Shown here: positions 46,499-57,200 of the stretch, piece after piece | Numbering within the stretch: position 1 is the stretch's first letter | Layout: each line of letters starts with the position of its first letter | NCBI RefSeq assembly: GCF_000406105.1 | Contig: NZ_CM001974.1 | Location: 4,443,050-4,507,049 of the forward strand | DNA length: 64,000 nt | Direction of reading: 5' to 3' | Origin: Dickeya chrysanthemi NCPPB 402 | GTDB lineage: Bacteria > Pseudomonadota > Gammaproteobacteria > Enterobacterales > Enterobacteriaceae | The notes under the pieces: generated by a model | The model's input: only the letters and a program-made list of their open reading frames with translations | What the model was told of the DNA's origin: nothing | Databases searched by the model: none | Translations under genes and position numbers: made by a program

Positions 46499-46529
46499 CT
46501 CGGCCCAGAGCTAATTAACAGGAGCAACC

Positions 46530-46733
46530 ATGCCTTTCGTCAATATTCGCATCACCAAAGACGGCGCCACCGCCGAACAAAAGAAACAACTGATTGCCGG
46601 CGTAACGCAGTTACTGGTGGATACGTTGGGGAAAAATCCGGCCACTACCGTCGTCATCATTGACGAGGTGGAAACCGACAATTGGGGCATCGGCGGGCAG
46701 AGCGTTACCGAACGTCGCCAGCAAGCGTCATAA
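46530..46733 (+). CDS. 4-oxalocrotonate tautomerase-family enzyme
   Basis: The 67-residue protein starts M-PFVNIRITKDGATAEQKKQL; the catalytic N-terminal Pro is exposed after Met removal. It continues VTQLLVDTLGKNPATTVVIIDEVETDNWGIGGQS, the standard 4-OT fold that assembles as a hexamer. The substrate is unknown. AGGAGCAACC precedes the ATG. It is 31 bases after yhjD and may be co-transcribed. Confidence 0.9.
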   Translation: MPFVNIRITKDGATAEQKKQLIAGVTQLLVDTLGKNPATTVVIIDEVETDNWGIGGQSVTERRQQAS

Positions 46734-46813
46734 CCGCAAACACAACGCATCAGGCGCCACGCTGTACACAGGATCGGGATTACAATCGCTTTTCCCGATC
46801 CATATCATGAAAA

Positions 46814-46832
46814 AATAAAACATCGTTTCATC
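46814..46832 (+). promoter_or_regulatory. KdgR-type operator upstream of kdgK
   Basis: AATAAAACATCGTTTCATC is a near-palindrome (AAAC/GTTT arms) that closely fits the KdgR-box pattern AATRAAAC-N-GTTTYATT known from pectinolysis genes of Dickeya. It lies 84 bases before the kdgK start. KDG, the substrate of KdgK, is the inducer that releases KdgR. Confidence 0.8.
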
Positions 46833-46915
46833 ACTATTGACTCTCTGCCGTGTAATGTTGAGACTGGCGCTAGTTTCCACTTGGTTCACCTTCTCTTTTT
46901 TACAGGTCAGCTGTC

Positions 46916-47848
46916 ATGACGACGAAGAACATTGCGATTATTGGCGAGTGCATGATTGAACTGTCACAGAAAGGCGCGGATCTCAGCCGCGGTTTTGGTG
47001 GCGATACCCTCAACACCGCCGTCTATATCTCCCGTCAGGTAAAACCAGAAGCACTCGGCGTGCACTATGTTACCGCGCTGGGCACCGACTCTTTCAGTAG
47101 CGAAATGATGGCTTCCTGGCAGCAGGAAGGGGTCAAAACTGACCTGATCCAGCGTCTGGACAACAAATTGCCGGGGCTGTATTTCATCGAAACCGACGCG
47201 ACCGGCGAACGTACGTTTTATTACTGGCGTAACGATGCTGCGGCCCGTTACTGGCTGGAAAGCCCGGATGCCGAAACCATCAGCCAGCAACTGGCGAAGT
47301 TCGACTACATCTACCTGAGCGGCATCAGTCTGGCGATCCTCAACCAGAACAGCCGTGAACGCCTGCTGGCGGTGCTGCGCGCCTGCCGCGCCAACGGCGG
47401 CAAGGTGATTTTCGACAATAATTACCGCCCGCGTCTGTGGCAGAGCAAAGAAGAAACCCGCCAGTCATACAGCGATATGCTGGCCTGCACCGATATCGCA
47501 TTCCTGACGCTGGACGACGAAGATATGTTGTGGGGCGAAATGCCGGTAGACGAGGTGTTGAAACGTACCCACGGCGCAGGCGTAACGGAAGTGGTTGTCA
47601 AGCGCGGCGCAGACGCTTGTCTGGTGTCGATTCAGGGTGAGCCGCTGCTGGAAATCCCGGCGATTACGCTGCCGAAAGAGAAAGTCGTCGATACCACCGC
47701 GGCAGGCGATTCATTCAGCGCCGGTTACCTGTCGGTGCGCCTGAACGGCGGTAGCGCGCAGGATGCCGCCAAACGCGGCCACCTCACCGCCAGCACCGTT
47801 ATTCAGTATCGCGGTGCGATCATCCCGCTGGACGCGATGCCGGCCTGA
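46916..47848 (+). CDS. kdgK: 2-dehydro-3-deoxygluconokinase KdgK
   Basis: KdgK phosphorylates 2-keto-3-deoxygluconate, the end product of pectin breakdown, to KDPG for entry into the Entner-Doudoroff pathway. The 310-residue PfkB-family sugar kinase has IAIIGECMIELSQKG and FGGDTLNTAVYISRQ at the N-terminus, FDNNYRPRLW and TLDDEDMLWG in the middle, and the catalytic DTTAAGDSFSAGYL near residue 260 (Asp general base). Length equals that of E. coli (309). A terminator follows. Confidence 0.97.
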   Translation: MTTKNIAIIGECMIELSQKGADLSRGFGGDTLNTAVYISRQVKPEALGVHYVTALGTDSFSSEMMASWQQEGVKTDLIQRLDNKLPGLYFIETDATGERTFYYWRNDAAARYWLESPDAETISQQLAKFDYIYLSGISLAILNQNSRERLLAVLRACRANGGKVIFDNNYRPRLWQSKEETRQSYSDMLACTDIAFLTLDDEDMLWGEMPVDEVLKRTHGAGVTEVVVKRGADACLVSIQGEPLLEIPAITLPKEKVVDTTAAGDSFSAGYLSVRLNGGSAQDAAKRGHLTASTVIQYRGAIIPLDAMPA

Positions 47849-47871
47849 AACGCGTCACGCGGTTAACGCAA

Positions 47872-47914
47872 CAAAAAACGCCGGTTCAGCATCATACTGA
47901 AGCGGCGTTTTTAT
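47872..47914 (+). terminator. Rho-independent terminator of kdgK
   Basis: AAAAAACGCCG and CGGCGTTTTT bracket an inner TTCAG/CTGAA stem (about 47875-47912), 25 bases after the stop codon, ending in a T-run. Confidence 0.9.
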
Positions 47915-48079
47915 TTGCCCATCATGCGGATATAGCAAAATCATGACGCTAATACCAAGCAATGCATAACAAATCTCATTGATGCGGGCGATAAACCTGG
48001 CCGTCGTAACTTTGCCAATGGCACTATTACCCGTGTTACCGAATACCCGTGATATCGAAAACCCGATTGTGGTTGAAGG

Positions 48080-48265
48080 TTGAAGGTTGAAAAACATGAT
48101 AAGACGATAGCGTTCAAAGCGACTGACTTACCACAAGCCGTTAAGCAGGCATTGCTGAAAGAAGGCGATATCGCCCGTACACTACTAAAAGATCCGCAGG
48201 TAATGGCGAGCTATGTTGAACTGATTTTTGACATGATGAAACAGCGTAGTAGAGCCACTCAATAA
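48080..48265 (+). pseudogene. Remnant reading frame upstream of rhuM fragment
   Basis: A 61-codon frame opens at a TTG and runs to TAA at 48263-48265. The stretch KATDLPQAVKQALLKEGDIA and SYVELIFDMMKQRS looks protein-like. It is 18 bases upstream of the rhuM fragment on the same strand. In-frame upstream codons are interrupted by a stop inside a GGTTGAA triple repeat (48071-48092). I take it as the 3' end of a broken gene, or a very small gene, of unknown family. Confidence 0.45.
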
Positions 48266-48283
48266 CGCAGAGAGGTTGATTAA

Positions 48284-48943
48284 ATGGCAGATAACACGCC
48301 TCAAGCTCCACAAGGTGAGTTTGTTCTCTTCACCAGTGCTGACGGTCAAACCCGCGTTGAGTGTCGTTTTGAGTCCGATACGTTGTGGCTTTCTCAAGCC
48401 ATGCTAGCTGAGTTATATGGCAAAGCGAAAGCGACCATCAGTGAGCATATAAAAAATATATTTACTGAAGGTGAATTGGCCGAAAATTCAGTTGTTCGGT
48501 TATACCGAACAACTGCGGCAGACGGCAAATCCTACAATGTTCAATACTTTAGCCTGCCATTAGTATTAGCAGTTGGTTATCGAGTCCGTTCAAGCCGTGG
48601 CACTCAGTTTCGCCAATGGGCAACCCAAACCTTACAAGAGTATTTGATCAAAGGCTTCGTCATGGATGACGAACGCCTGAAAAATCCGCCCGTTGGTCAT
48701 TCCGCTGTGCCAGATTACTTTGATGAAATGCTGGAACACATTCGCGATATCCGAGCCAGTGAGCGGCGTGTTTATCTGCGGGTGAAAGAAATCTTTACTA
48801 TGGCCGCCGACTACGAGCCATCCAACCAGGATACTAACCGTTTCTTTCAAACCATCCAAAACAAGTTGCATTATGCCTGCACGCATATGACGGCCGCTGA
48901 GCTTATCGCCAGCCGTGTAGATAAAGGACAAATAACCGTTTAA
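48284..48943 (+). pseudogene. Truncated RhuM-family protein
   Basis: The 219 residues match the N-terminal two thirds of RhuM-family proteins: WLSQAMLAELYGKAKATISEHIKNIFTEGEL, VVRLYRTTAADGKSYNVQYFSLPLVLAVGYRVRS, RGTQFRQWATQTLQEYLIKGFVMDDERL and NRFFQTIQNKLHYACTHMTAAELIASR. Complete members (for example Salmonella SPI-3 RhuM) are roughly 110-120 residues longer; here a stop follows soon after TAAELI. Full-length members often lie with restriction or toxin genes on islands. AGAGG precedes the ATG, so the stub may still be expressed. Lower G+C than its flanks suggests transfer. Confidence 0.8.
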
Positions 48944-49164
48944 TCCGTCGGAGCGGATCGGCAACTGCCCATGTGGCAAGCTTGCGTTGTTTTTCGCTGA
49001 TTATCAAAGGTCTTAATCTCAATCCATCTGGCAATAGATGGCACAGGATTACCGTTGAGTTTTTGCCTGAGCGGCGGATAGACCCACAGCGCTGGTATGC
49101 GTAAACTGGGTGCTATCCGGTTATTTTAAAGCGGTTGTCAAATTAAGGGACACACCCAGTCTAT
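48944..49164. other. Remnant sequence between rhuM fragment and yhjJ
   Basis: No intact gene. The stretch ends near GGGACACACCCAG and shows no convincing terminator for yhjJ. It is probably the decayed right end of the insertion carrying rhuM; neither inverted ends nor a target duplication could be identified. Confidence 0.35.
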
Positions 49165-50622
49165 CTATTGTGCCGGTGCCGCAGAAGCGGTGTTATTATC
49201 CGGTTTCATGATACTCATGTAGGTCTCGCGCAACGCCTTCATGTCGGCTTCGGGTTCGCCCTGTGGCTGCAACATCACCAACGTCGCTTCCTGAGACAGT
49301 TGCTGATGCAGCTCCTGATTCAGCATCTCCAGCGTGACGGAGGCCAGGTAATTCTGGCGCAGTTTCTGATACTGCTCCGGTGCGATATCCACCACGCCAT
49401 TTTTCTGCGAACGCAGACGCTGATCCATCAAAATATCGGTGCCGGCACGGGCATAAGTGGCGAACAGTTTGCCCAGTTCCTCCGTCTTACGCGCCATCAG
49501 CGTATCAAACTCGGCCTGAGACAACCCTTTATCCCGTAACGCCAGCAGCTCTTTGCTCAGGAACGTCACCCCTGTCTGGGCCGACTCGCCGGTAACATTA
49601 TCCAGATGGATGGCGCACTGAGCACGACCATACACCACATTGCAGTCGAAACGGACATTGGTGTCTTTCAGCGGGCTTTTAGTCAATGCCTGCTGCATAT
49701 GCCAGAACAGCGCCTCGCGCGCCAAATCACTGTGCCAGTAACGGGCCAGCGCCTGTGAATCACGAATGGGTTGCCACGGCATATCCCACACCAGCGACAG
49801 AATATCCTGCTTCATATTGCTGTCCATCAGGCTAATAGGAGCCGATGGCATCGCGGATAAGGTCGGCAGCGGCGACGGGACGACGCGTTTCCCCTGCAAC
49901 GGAGAAAACGCTTTGTCAATCTGTTCGGCAATGACGCGGCTGTCGACATTACCCACCACATACAGCGTCATGACGTCCGGGGTGTACCAGGTTTTGTAAT
50001 ATTTGCTGAGCTGTTCCGCATTCGCCGAGGCTTTTAGCGGTTGACCCGGCGCGTACGACAGCAACGACGATCCTTTCAGGCGATAGCGCCAGGTCGGGTC
50101 CTGAGGGTTGGAAGGCGCGGTCGCCACCGGATCAATCATTTTCGTCGCCGATGCGATGCGCTTATCGTCAATCGGTAACTGGCCCGCCGTATCCGCCAGC
50201 CAGTTGAGGGCATCTTTCAGCAGGTCAGGCCGGTTATTCGGCAAACTCAGATTATAGGACGTGAAATCATACGATGTCGTAGCCGGAGGCAGCGGCCGGG
50301 TTTCGCTTTCAGATTGCTGCCACAACGACGGTAATTGACCGGCGGAAAAGGTGTCTCGCGGCAACAACGCCAGACGCGGAATAAAATGGGCAAACCCCGT
50401 TTGCTGCGAGTTTTCCGTCAATGAACCGGTGTTAATCATCAACCGTAGTTCAATCCGGTCGCTGGGGCGCTGGGGTGTAGCAAGAAGCTGCCAGTTAAAG
50501 CCGTTATCCAGCTTGCCTTGTTGCCAGGCGGGATCGGGTTGTAGTGCTTCAGCCTGCACGTTGCCGACAGTCGCCGCCAGCAACACTCCACCAACAAAAA
50601 GGCCAAATTTGGTGCCCTGCAT
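49165..50622 (-). CDS. yhjJ: YhjJ, catalytically degenerate M16-family peptidase
   Basis: The 485-residue periplasmic protein has a signal peptide (MQGTKFGLFVGGVLLAATVGNVQA) and matches E. coli YhjJ throughout (ALQPDPAWQQGKLDNGFNWQLL; YKTWYTPDVMTLYVVGNVDSRVI; ARAGTDILMDQRLRSQKNGVVDIAPEQYQKLRQ). Where active M16 peptidases have HxxEH it reads HFIPR, so the zinc site is missing, as in E. coli YhjJ. It is probably a structural or chaperone-like protein, not a protease. ATG at 50622 gives the normal signal peptide. Confidence 0.93.
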   Translation of the reverse strand: MQGTKFGLFVGGVLLAATVGNVQAEALQPDPAWQQGKLDNGFNWQLLATPQRPSDRIELRLMINTGSLTENSQQTGFAHFIPRLALLPRDTFSAGQLPSLWQQSESETRPLPPATTSYDFTSYNLSLPNNRPDLLKDALNWLADTAGQLPIDDKRIASATKMIDPVATAPSNPQDPTWRYRLKGSSLLSYAPGQPLKASANAEQLSKYYKTWYTPDVMTLYVVGNVDSRVIAEQIDKAFSPLQGKRVVPSPLPTLSAMPSAPISLMDSNMKQDILSLVWDMPWQPIRDSQALARYWHSDLAREALFWHMQQALTKSPLKDTNVRFDCNVVYGRAQCAIHLDNVTGESAQTGVTFLSKELLALRDKGLSQAEFDTLMARKTEELGKLFATYARAGTDILMDQRLRSQKNGVVDIAPEQYQKLRQNYLASVTLEMLNQELHQQLSQEATLVMLQPQGEPEADMKALRETYMSIMKPDNNTASAAPAQ

Positions 50623-50647
50623 GTGAACCCCTACTTTAATCACTAAC

Positions 50648-50845
50648 TATACCCTTCATACTTCAAGTTGCAGGTGCGTTGGCTGCCCTCACTCACCCCA
50701 GTCACTTACTTATGTAAGCTCCTGGGGATGAAATGAGAGACATCCTGTCTCTCACCAGAGGCCAGCCTTTGGCTGGTCAAATTCGTTCCCGACGAATTTG
50801 TCGCTCGATTGCCGCCTGCCTGCAACTCGAATTATTTTGGGTATA
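50648..50845. repeat. Hairpin-mosaic intergenic repeat (second full copy)
   Basis: A 198-base element bounded by inverted ends (50648-50673 and 50820-50845). It contains a shorter set of the modules seen at 20150-20488 in the same order: CTTAC/GTAAG inside CCCCAG/CTGGGG, GAGAGACA/TGTCTCTC, CCAGCC/GGCTGG and CAAATTCGT/ACGAATTTG with the same loops (TCC, TTT, TCCCG). It lies just upstream of yhjJ. Confidence 0.85.
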
Positions 50846-51096
50846 AATACAGTATGTTTTTGTGAATTCAGGCGAAATAATCCTGACGCCTCACGTGTTA
50901 TTCGCCCCATAAAAAATGAGAGGCGAAGTGTACCATCCCGTTAGACAGCGTGCTTTCGTCTATGTCACTCAACAACGTGAAATAAGAGTAAAAAAATTAA
51001 AGGCGTCTAAATCTAGCACAGAATGGATAAGAATTACCCACAGCCCGTGAAACGAACTGTGGGTAAAGAAAGGCAGGAGAAAATCAGTGTGACGTA
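50846..51096 (-). other. Intergenic region between dctA and the yhjJ-upstream repeat
   Basis: No gene is seen in this stretch. The inverted repeat TACCCACAG (51036-51044) and CTGTGGGTA (51057-51065), followed on the minus strand by ATTCTTAT, is a likely dctA terminator. The rest is A+T-rich and should hold the yhjJ promoter. Confidence 0.6.
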
Positions 51097-52383
51097 TCAG
51101 GACGGACGGGATTCCGCCGCCGGGGCGTCATGACGACCGGACAGCACATCGTCCATCTGTTTGGAATCGAGCTCTTTACACCATTTGGCGACGACCACGG
51201 TTGCAACACCGTTACCGACCAGGTTGGTCAACGCACGGGCTTCGGACATGAAGCGGTCAATCCCCAGAATCAGCGCCAGACCGGCAACCGGCAAATGTCC
51301 TACTGCGGAAATCGTTGCCGCCAGTACGATAAAGCCACTGCCTGTCACGCCCGCAGCCCCTTTCGACGACAACAGCAGCACCACCAGCAAGGTAATCTGA
51401 TGCCAGATATCCATATGGCTGTTGGTCGCCTGAGCGATAAATACCGCCGCCATGGTCAGGTAAATCGAGGTGCCGTCCAGGTTGAAGGAGTAGCCGGTCG
51501 GAATCACCAGGCCCACGACTGATTTCTTACAACCCAGTTTTTCCATCTTCTCCAGCATACGCGGCAGTACGGATTCAGAAGACGAGGTTCCCAGCACGAT
51601 CAGCAGTTCTTCACGAATGTAACGAATGAACTTGAAGATGCTGAAACCGGTGGCTTTGGCGATAGAACCCAGCACCAACACCACGAACAGAATACAGGTG
51701 ATGTAGAAGCAGATAATCAACTGCCCCAGTTGTATCAGCGTACCCACGCCATACTTGCCGATGGTGAAAGCCATCGCACCGAATGCCCCCAGCGGCGCCA
51801 GACGCATGATCATGTTGATGATGCCGAAAATGACTCTGGAGAAACTTTCGATCACATCAAAAATCACCACACCTTTTGGCCCCAGACGGTGCAGAGCGAA
51901 ACCGAACATCACCGCGAACAGCAGCACCTGCAGGATGTTGCCGCTGGCGAAAGCACCAATCACACTGGAAGGAATCACATCCATCAGGAACGGTATTACG
52001 CCTTGTTTACCCGCTTCGCTGGTATAAGCGGAAATCGCAGACGCATTTAATGCCGCCGGGTTAACATTCATGCCAGCCCCTGGCTGCAAAATGTTGACCA
52101 CAACCAGACCGATGATCAGCGCCAGTGTACTAACGATCTCGAAATAAAGTAACGCCACCGCACCGGTACGACCGACCGATTTCATGCTCTCCATGCCTGC
52201 AATGCCGGTTACCACAGTACAGAAAATAACTGGCGCAATGATCATTTTGATCAGTTTTACGAATCCGTCACCCAGGGGTTTCATCTGTTCACCCAAAGCC
52301 GGGTAGAAATGCCCCAATAATATCCCGATGGTAATAGCTGTAAGTACCTGAAAGTAGAGACTTTTGAATATTGATTTTTTCAT
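51097..52383 (-). CDS. dctA: C4-dicarboxylate transporter DctA
   Basis: DctA is a proton-coupled symporter for succinate, fumarate and malate under aerobic growth. The 428-residue protein has eight membrane segments and the DAACS signatures [15 protein letters not shown] (first re-entrant loop), [42 protein letters not shown] and [23 protein letters not shown] at 52383 gives [13 protein letters not shown], the same length as E. coli (428). The frame is open to 52422 but without family support. Confidence 0.98.
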   Translation of the reverse strand: MKKSIFKSLYFQVLTAITIGILLGHFYPALGEQMKPLGDGFVKLIKMIIAPVIFCTVVTGIAGMESMKSVGRTGAVALLYFEIVSTLALIIGLVVVNILQPGAGMNVNPAALNASAISAYTSEAGKQGVIPFLMDVIPSSVIGAFASGNILQVLLFAVMFGFALHRLGPKGVVIFDVIESFSRVIFGIINMIMRLAPLGAFGAMAFTIGKYGVGTLIQLGQLIICFYITCILFVVLVLGSIAKATGFSIFKFIRYIREELLIVLGTSSSESVLPRMLEKMEKLGCKKSVVGLVIPTGYSFNLDGTSIYLTMAAVFIAQATNSHMDIWHQITLLVVLLLSSKGAAGVTGSGFIVLAATISAVGHLPVAGLALILGIDRFMSEARALTNLVGNGVATVVVAKWCKELDSKQMDDVLSGRHDAPAAESRPS

Positions 52384-52663
52384 AGTGTGACGTCCTTTGA
52401 TGGGAAAAAACACAGGGGACAAAGAACGATAAAATTGCCGCCTGTGCTTGCGCCGGAAAATAACACCCTGATAACAGAGTGAATACTTTTATAACTTTAG
52501 TTTGTGAACATCCGGTTAAAAACAAGAGCTGAATCGCTTCAACAGATCATTCCCAAAAAACATTGCATTAATTTACTGATAACATCACGCATAACCAACA
52601 CTCTCTTGCCTCGCGAGCAAACCGCGCTGCAGTACTATCTTGCGCTGATTCATAAGAATTTTT

Positions 52664-52679
52664 TGTGAATAGGATCACG
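52664..52679 (+). promoter_or_regulatory. CRP-type site upstream of dctA
   Basis: TGTGA-ATAGGA-TCACG matches the cAMP-CRP consensus TGTGA-N6-TCACA in 9 of 10 positions. It lies 280 bases upstream of the dctA ATG in the 414-base gap between dctA and the cellulose operon. E. coli dctA is activated by cAMP-CRP, so control of dctA is likely. Elsewhere in the gap TTGTGAACATCC near 52500 is a possible half site. Confidence 0.6.
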
Positions 52680-52750
52680 AGTAACAATCAGGTTAACAAA
52701 GCGTGAAAAATGAGAGGTACACAGGGGAATACAGAGAGAGGAAAACAGAA

Positions 52751-52780
52751 CAAAAACGTGGCGGGAACGACGCCCCGCCA
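52751..52780 (-). terminator. Rho-independent terminator of the cellulose operon
   Basis: On the minus strand TGGCGGG and CCCGCCA form the stem, followed by CGTTTTTG. It lies about 20 bases after the celY stop codon. Confidence 0.88.
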
Positions 52781-52797
52781 TATGTGTCGCCGCGCCG

Positions 52798-53796
52798 TTA
52801 CCGACCGCGCGCCAAGGCAACCAGCAAACGCAAGCTGGACGAGTAATAATCTTCCGCAGCGCCGGGCTGATCGCTAAGCCCGTCGAAACTGCCCATCGTC
52901 AGGTCACGCACCGCCAGTAAACCGCCCTGCATACTGTAAGGCGCGGTGTTATTGCTCAACACATCGACCCAGGCCGGCGTCGCCAAACGGGGATAATTCC
53001 GCCAATACAGTTGGAACGGCACCAGCGCCATCGTTTTGGCGTCATACCAGTACAGGTACAACGGAATACGGATAGCATCATAACTGAAACGCGACGGCCA
53101 GGCGGTTGCCGGCGCCATGCTGCCATCGGCGTTTAACGCCACCCAATCCGTCGGCAATCCCGTCTGCCCGAAACGCATTTCTCCAATCAACGATAAGCTA
53201 TCGTCAATCAGTTGCCGCCAGACCTGAAGGTGGCTGCGATTGGCAAAGTCGCGCCAGGCGGGGAACAAGAAATACGACGGGTTAAGGACGACATAGCTGT
53301 TCTTGTTGAAGCCATACGCACCCGGCAACATCACGGTGCGCCCGGCGAACTGAATAATTTCGTTGCTGATGATCGCTTTCTGGATGCCGTCGGAAGCCTG
53401 CAAATAGCGGTTGTCCTGCCACTTGTTACCGGCCTTCAGCAACGCCCAGGCAATCAGCACATCGCCGTCCGCTGCGTTGTTCCGATCGGCTACCGGGTTG
53501 GATGCCGCCGGGTCATAACGCCAGTAAAACAAGCCGTTGACGGTATTTTTCAGGTGGCTCTGCGTCCAGTTCCACAGGTTATCGAACGCCGCACGGTCAT
53601 CGTAATGCACCGCCATCAGCATGGCGAAACCCTGGCCTTCGGTATGGCTGACATTCTTATTGCCGGTATCCTGAATGCGCCCGTCTGCGGTCATGAAGCG
53701 GCTTTTATAGGTTTCCCAGCCGGTTGCCGCCGTCGCCGACACACTAAACCACACCATCAGCATCAATATCCAACCACGCCACATTGGCTTTAGCAT
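52798..53796 (-). CDS. celY: Endoglucanase CelY/BcsZ (glycoside hydrolase family 8)
   Basis: This periplasmic beta-1,4-endoglucanase trims nascent cellulose during export. The 332-residue protein has a signal peptide (about 1-24, [16 protein letters not shown]) and the GH8 residues: the proton donor E53 in [10 protein letters not shown], the ADGD motif (residues 109-112, [12 protein letters not shown]) and the catalytic Asp in [16 protein letters not shown]. Length and sequence character fit the CelY enzyme described in Dickeya (332 aa), which is more similar to Gluconacetobacter-type GH8 than to E. coli BcsZ. It is the last gene of the operon, as expected. Confidence 0.92.
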   Translation of the reverse strand: MLKPMWRGWILMLMVWFSVSATAATGWETYKSRFMTADGRIQDTGNKNVSHTEGQGFAMLMAVHYDDRAAFDNLWNWTQSHLKNTVNGLFYWRYDPAASNPVADRNNAADGDVLIAWALLKAGNKWQDNRYLQASDGIQKAIISNEIIQFAGRTVMLPGAYGFNKNSYVVLNPSYFLFPAWRDFANRSHLQVWRQLIDDSLSLIGEMRFGQTGLPTDWVALNADGSMAPATAWPSRFSYDAIRIPLYLYWYDAKTMALVPFQLYWRNYPRLATPAWVDVLSNNTAPYSMQGGLLAVRDLTMGSFDGLSDQPGAAEDYYSSSLRLLVALARGR

Positions 53797-53810
53797 GTTA
53801 TGCCCCCGGC

Positions 53811-54278
53811 TCAGTGTTGGTAACGAAACAGCAGAACCGAACTATCATCGGTTTCCTGATAAGACAACGGCACCTGTTCCGCCCCGCCCTGCTCGCGCAA
53901 CCAGCGACTGTAAAGCCCCTGCAATACTGCCGCCATCGCCATACGCCAGCGTGTGCTGCCCGCCGTATTGAACACGCCAGGCACTGCCAGATGGTAGATT
54001 TCCAGACGGTTTTCATACGGGCGCAGATCCACGCATCCCCAGTGAAACAGCGACAGCACTTGATTCATCTCCTGCTCAAGATCCACCACGGTTATCGCCT
54101 CAGACAGCGGGTAACGTTCAGCTAGTTGTTCGCCCATGTGACGTAAAAACGCCAGCCCTTCCTGTTCGCCGGCGTTATCCATCATCCCGTTGACGATCAC
54201 GCCGAACAAATCCGCCCAGCCGGGTGGCAATTGCTGCTGGTGATAATAGTTCAGTGCATGTTGTTGCATGTCACTCAT
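53811..54278 (-). CDS. bcsD: Cellulose synthase subunit BcsD
   Basis: BcsD is the cylindrical periplasmic protein that guides glucan chains into ordered fibrils in type I cellulose systems. The 155-residue sequence fits the family: [78 protein letters not shown]. coli lacks this gene. Its presence suggests more ordered cellulose than in E. coli. It starts two bases after the bcsC stop. Confidence 0.93.
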   Translation of the reverse strand: MSDMQQHALNYYHQQQLPPGWADLFGVIVNGMMDNAGEQEGLAFLRHMGEQLAERYPLSEAITVVDLEQEMNQVLSLFHWGCVDLRPYENRLEIYHLAVPGVFNTAGSTRWRMAMAAVLQGLYSRWLREQGGAEQVPLSYQETDDSSVLLFRYQH

Positions 54279-54280
54279 GC

Positions 54281-57200
54281 TTATTTGCCTCCGAGCCCAT
54301 AGCGGAAATAGAGCTGGGCCGTGGTTTCGTTATAGTTGCCAAAGGTGTCGTAGCTCATCTGTCCGCCGACGGTCACATCTTTAGTTACGCGATAGTCCGC
54401 ACCGACATGCGCGTTATAGCCAACGCCGCTCTTACTCTCGCCGGCATAGTGAGATTCTTTGGCTAACCCAGCCGATTCGGCAGACTCCAGCAACGTCTGC
54501 CAGTCGGGATTATTGGGAAAATAGGCGCTGCGATCGCGTGAATAAGATTGGAAACCGACCGCTACGCCCGCTTTAACGCTCAGGTCATCATATTTCTGGC
54601 TCCACTCCACCGGCAGCGACACTGACACATAGTCCTGCGGGCTGAAATAGCCCCCCTGACCATAGCTGTAATAACCGAGGTTTTTGGAGAAATTCATCCA
54701 GCTCAGGCTCACGCCGGTTTTCAGTTCGCGATCACGGTCATGGAACGGCCGGATATAAGCGCCGGCATTCGCCATCACGCTGGTATTGTTCTTCACATTT
54801 TCGCCGAGATAGCTGTAAGCGCCACCGCCGCCATAGAAACCGACATCGCCGTTGTCATAGCTCAGCAATACGTTGCCGCCGTTCTTGGTGACCTGCCCCC
54901 AGCGTTTGCCGGTCAACGCATCTTTAGCGCCGACATACGACAATAGACTATCCGTTACCGCACGTCGTTCGCCGGTCACCACCAGCGTCAGGAAGTCGGT
55001 CAGTTTCGGCGACCACTGCACCCCACCTACCAGTGTATTCAACTCCTGGCCCAACGGCGTACTACCGAAGTCAACTTTATAATTCTTACCGATCAACGCC
55101 AGATTCAGCTCCGCCCCGGACGCACGCCGCCCGCCGGGTGAATCAACATTCACCAGATCGATATTTGGCTTACGAGTCGAATTCTGCAGGAGGCCCTGCA
55201 TGTTTTGCAGATTTGTCAGCCCGGCGGCGGTGAGCGGGTTCAAATCGTTAAAACTGAGATTAGGCACGTTGGCACCATTCGCACGCTCGTTTTGCAGAGT
55301 CTGAACCGCTGCGGTAATCGACTGAGACAGCGCACCGGTGCCGAAACGTCGGCTGGTTGTACCGTCGGCCTCTCCGGCATTCATGGTGATCGGCGTAACA
55401 CTAAAATTGATCCGCGCATCGCCAAACGAACCGCTCGACCAGGTCAACGGCGCTTTGGCTTCGGTTAACCGGCTCAGGCCCGACTCGCCATCGCGGCCGC
55501 GAATCTGCACCCCGGTTTGTACCCAGCCGCCGTTATCCCTCTCCAGATCGTCCATCATGGTGTTGATCTGGGTTAGCGTAGCCGCTGATTGCTGAGCCGG
55601 TGCGGTATCGCCGGCAGCAACATCATTACGTTGCTGCCACGGCATCACGGTGCCATAAGCGGAAGGATTACCGGCAGTACGGGTCGCCGCTGGCGTCGCA
55701 CGATTAATGAACGGATTATCCGCCACGGCCAGGCCGCCGATCGCAGGCGCTTTGCCGGGGACGGCGCCTTCCAGCCCCACGGCTTTAGCACGAGCGGTTC
55801 TCAGGTAGGCCAATGCCTGATCGCGGTTGCCTTCGGCGTCCGCAACGCGGGCCAGCAGCAACAACCGCTCCGGCGTTTGTTCACCCTGTAACCCGGCGGA
55901 CAACGCCTGCGCCTTTTTCGCATCGCTACGCTCCAGCGCCACATTAATGGCACCGACGCGCGCTTCCTGCGTCGGCGTATCGTGCGACAACAGGTAGTCG
56001 TAAACATCCGCCGCCTCTTTGTGCATTTTGCCGGACTGGTATAGCCGGGCCATCGCAAACATCAGGTCGGTATTTTTCGGATCGCGTTGCAGCGCACGGG
56101 CCAGCTTATCGTAGGCCTGTGCATACTGTTGGTTCTCTCGCAGACTATCGGCTTCGCGCACGACGAAGCCGGTACGCAGCTGATCCAACTGCGCGGCGCT
56201 GCTGCGCGACACCAGCTCCGGGCGGCTCAGCCACGACTGCGCCTCGTCGCTCAGCCCGGCCTGATTCAGCACACCGACCTGATCGGCGTAATCGCCGGCG
56301 TTGCCCTGCACGCCGCGCTGCATGTTGTTGCGCACCAGCGCCACCGCCGCCGTAGTATCGCCCGCCGCCGCCAGCGACCGGGCCAGTTTGCCCGCGTCGG
56401 CCGGGTTGTCCGGCGGCGTGACTGACAACGCCCGCAGCGTGTTGGCCGCAGCGGCGTTCTCGCCCCGCGACAAATAAACCTGCGCGGTCACCATCTGCAA
56501 ATTGAAATTGACCCGCCGCGCCAGGCTCCGGGTATCCTCGTTCTGATTGCGCGGCGGAATGCGCGACAGCAACGTGCTGGCCTGCTGCCAGGCGTTATTT
56601 TCACTGGCGAACAGCGCCGCGGCGTACAGGTCTTCCGCACTGGCGCCGGTGCGGAATAACGGCTGCATCAACGCCGTCGCCGCCGCGGTATTGCCCTGCT
56701 GCTGGTAAATCCGCGCCAGATCGAGCTTCAGCCAACCGTCGTTCGGGAAACGCTGCACACCCTGCTGTAGCAGGCCGATGGCCCGGGTGGTATCGCCCGC
56801 CGCCAGTGCCTGTTTAGCTTCATTACGAACCGGCGAGCTGGTGGCGACCGGGCGCGGCGCCATACTGCGACGCACGTTCTCCGGCAAGGCGGTAAACAGG
56901 GTATTGGCCTCGTCGGCACGATTCTGCTCACGCAGAACGTAATACAGCCCTTCTTTGGCGTTACGGTTATCCGCATCCGTTTGCAAAATATCGCGGTACA
57001 GCCGTTCCGCCTGCGAAAAATTGTTGGTACGACGCAGTACATCCGCCCGGAACAGTTTCGCCGTCAGCCCTTTATCGCCGCCGGCCTGCGCCAGCGGTTC
57101 GCTCAGCGTCAACGCCTGCGCCGTATCGCCGCTCTTCATCGCCTGCTGAGCATTCGCCAGTTGGGCGTAGAAACGGGCGTCGTCCGCCTGCTGCCGGCGC

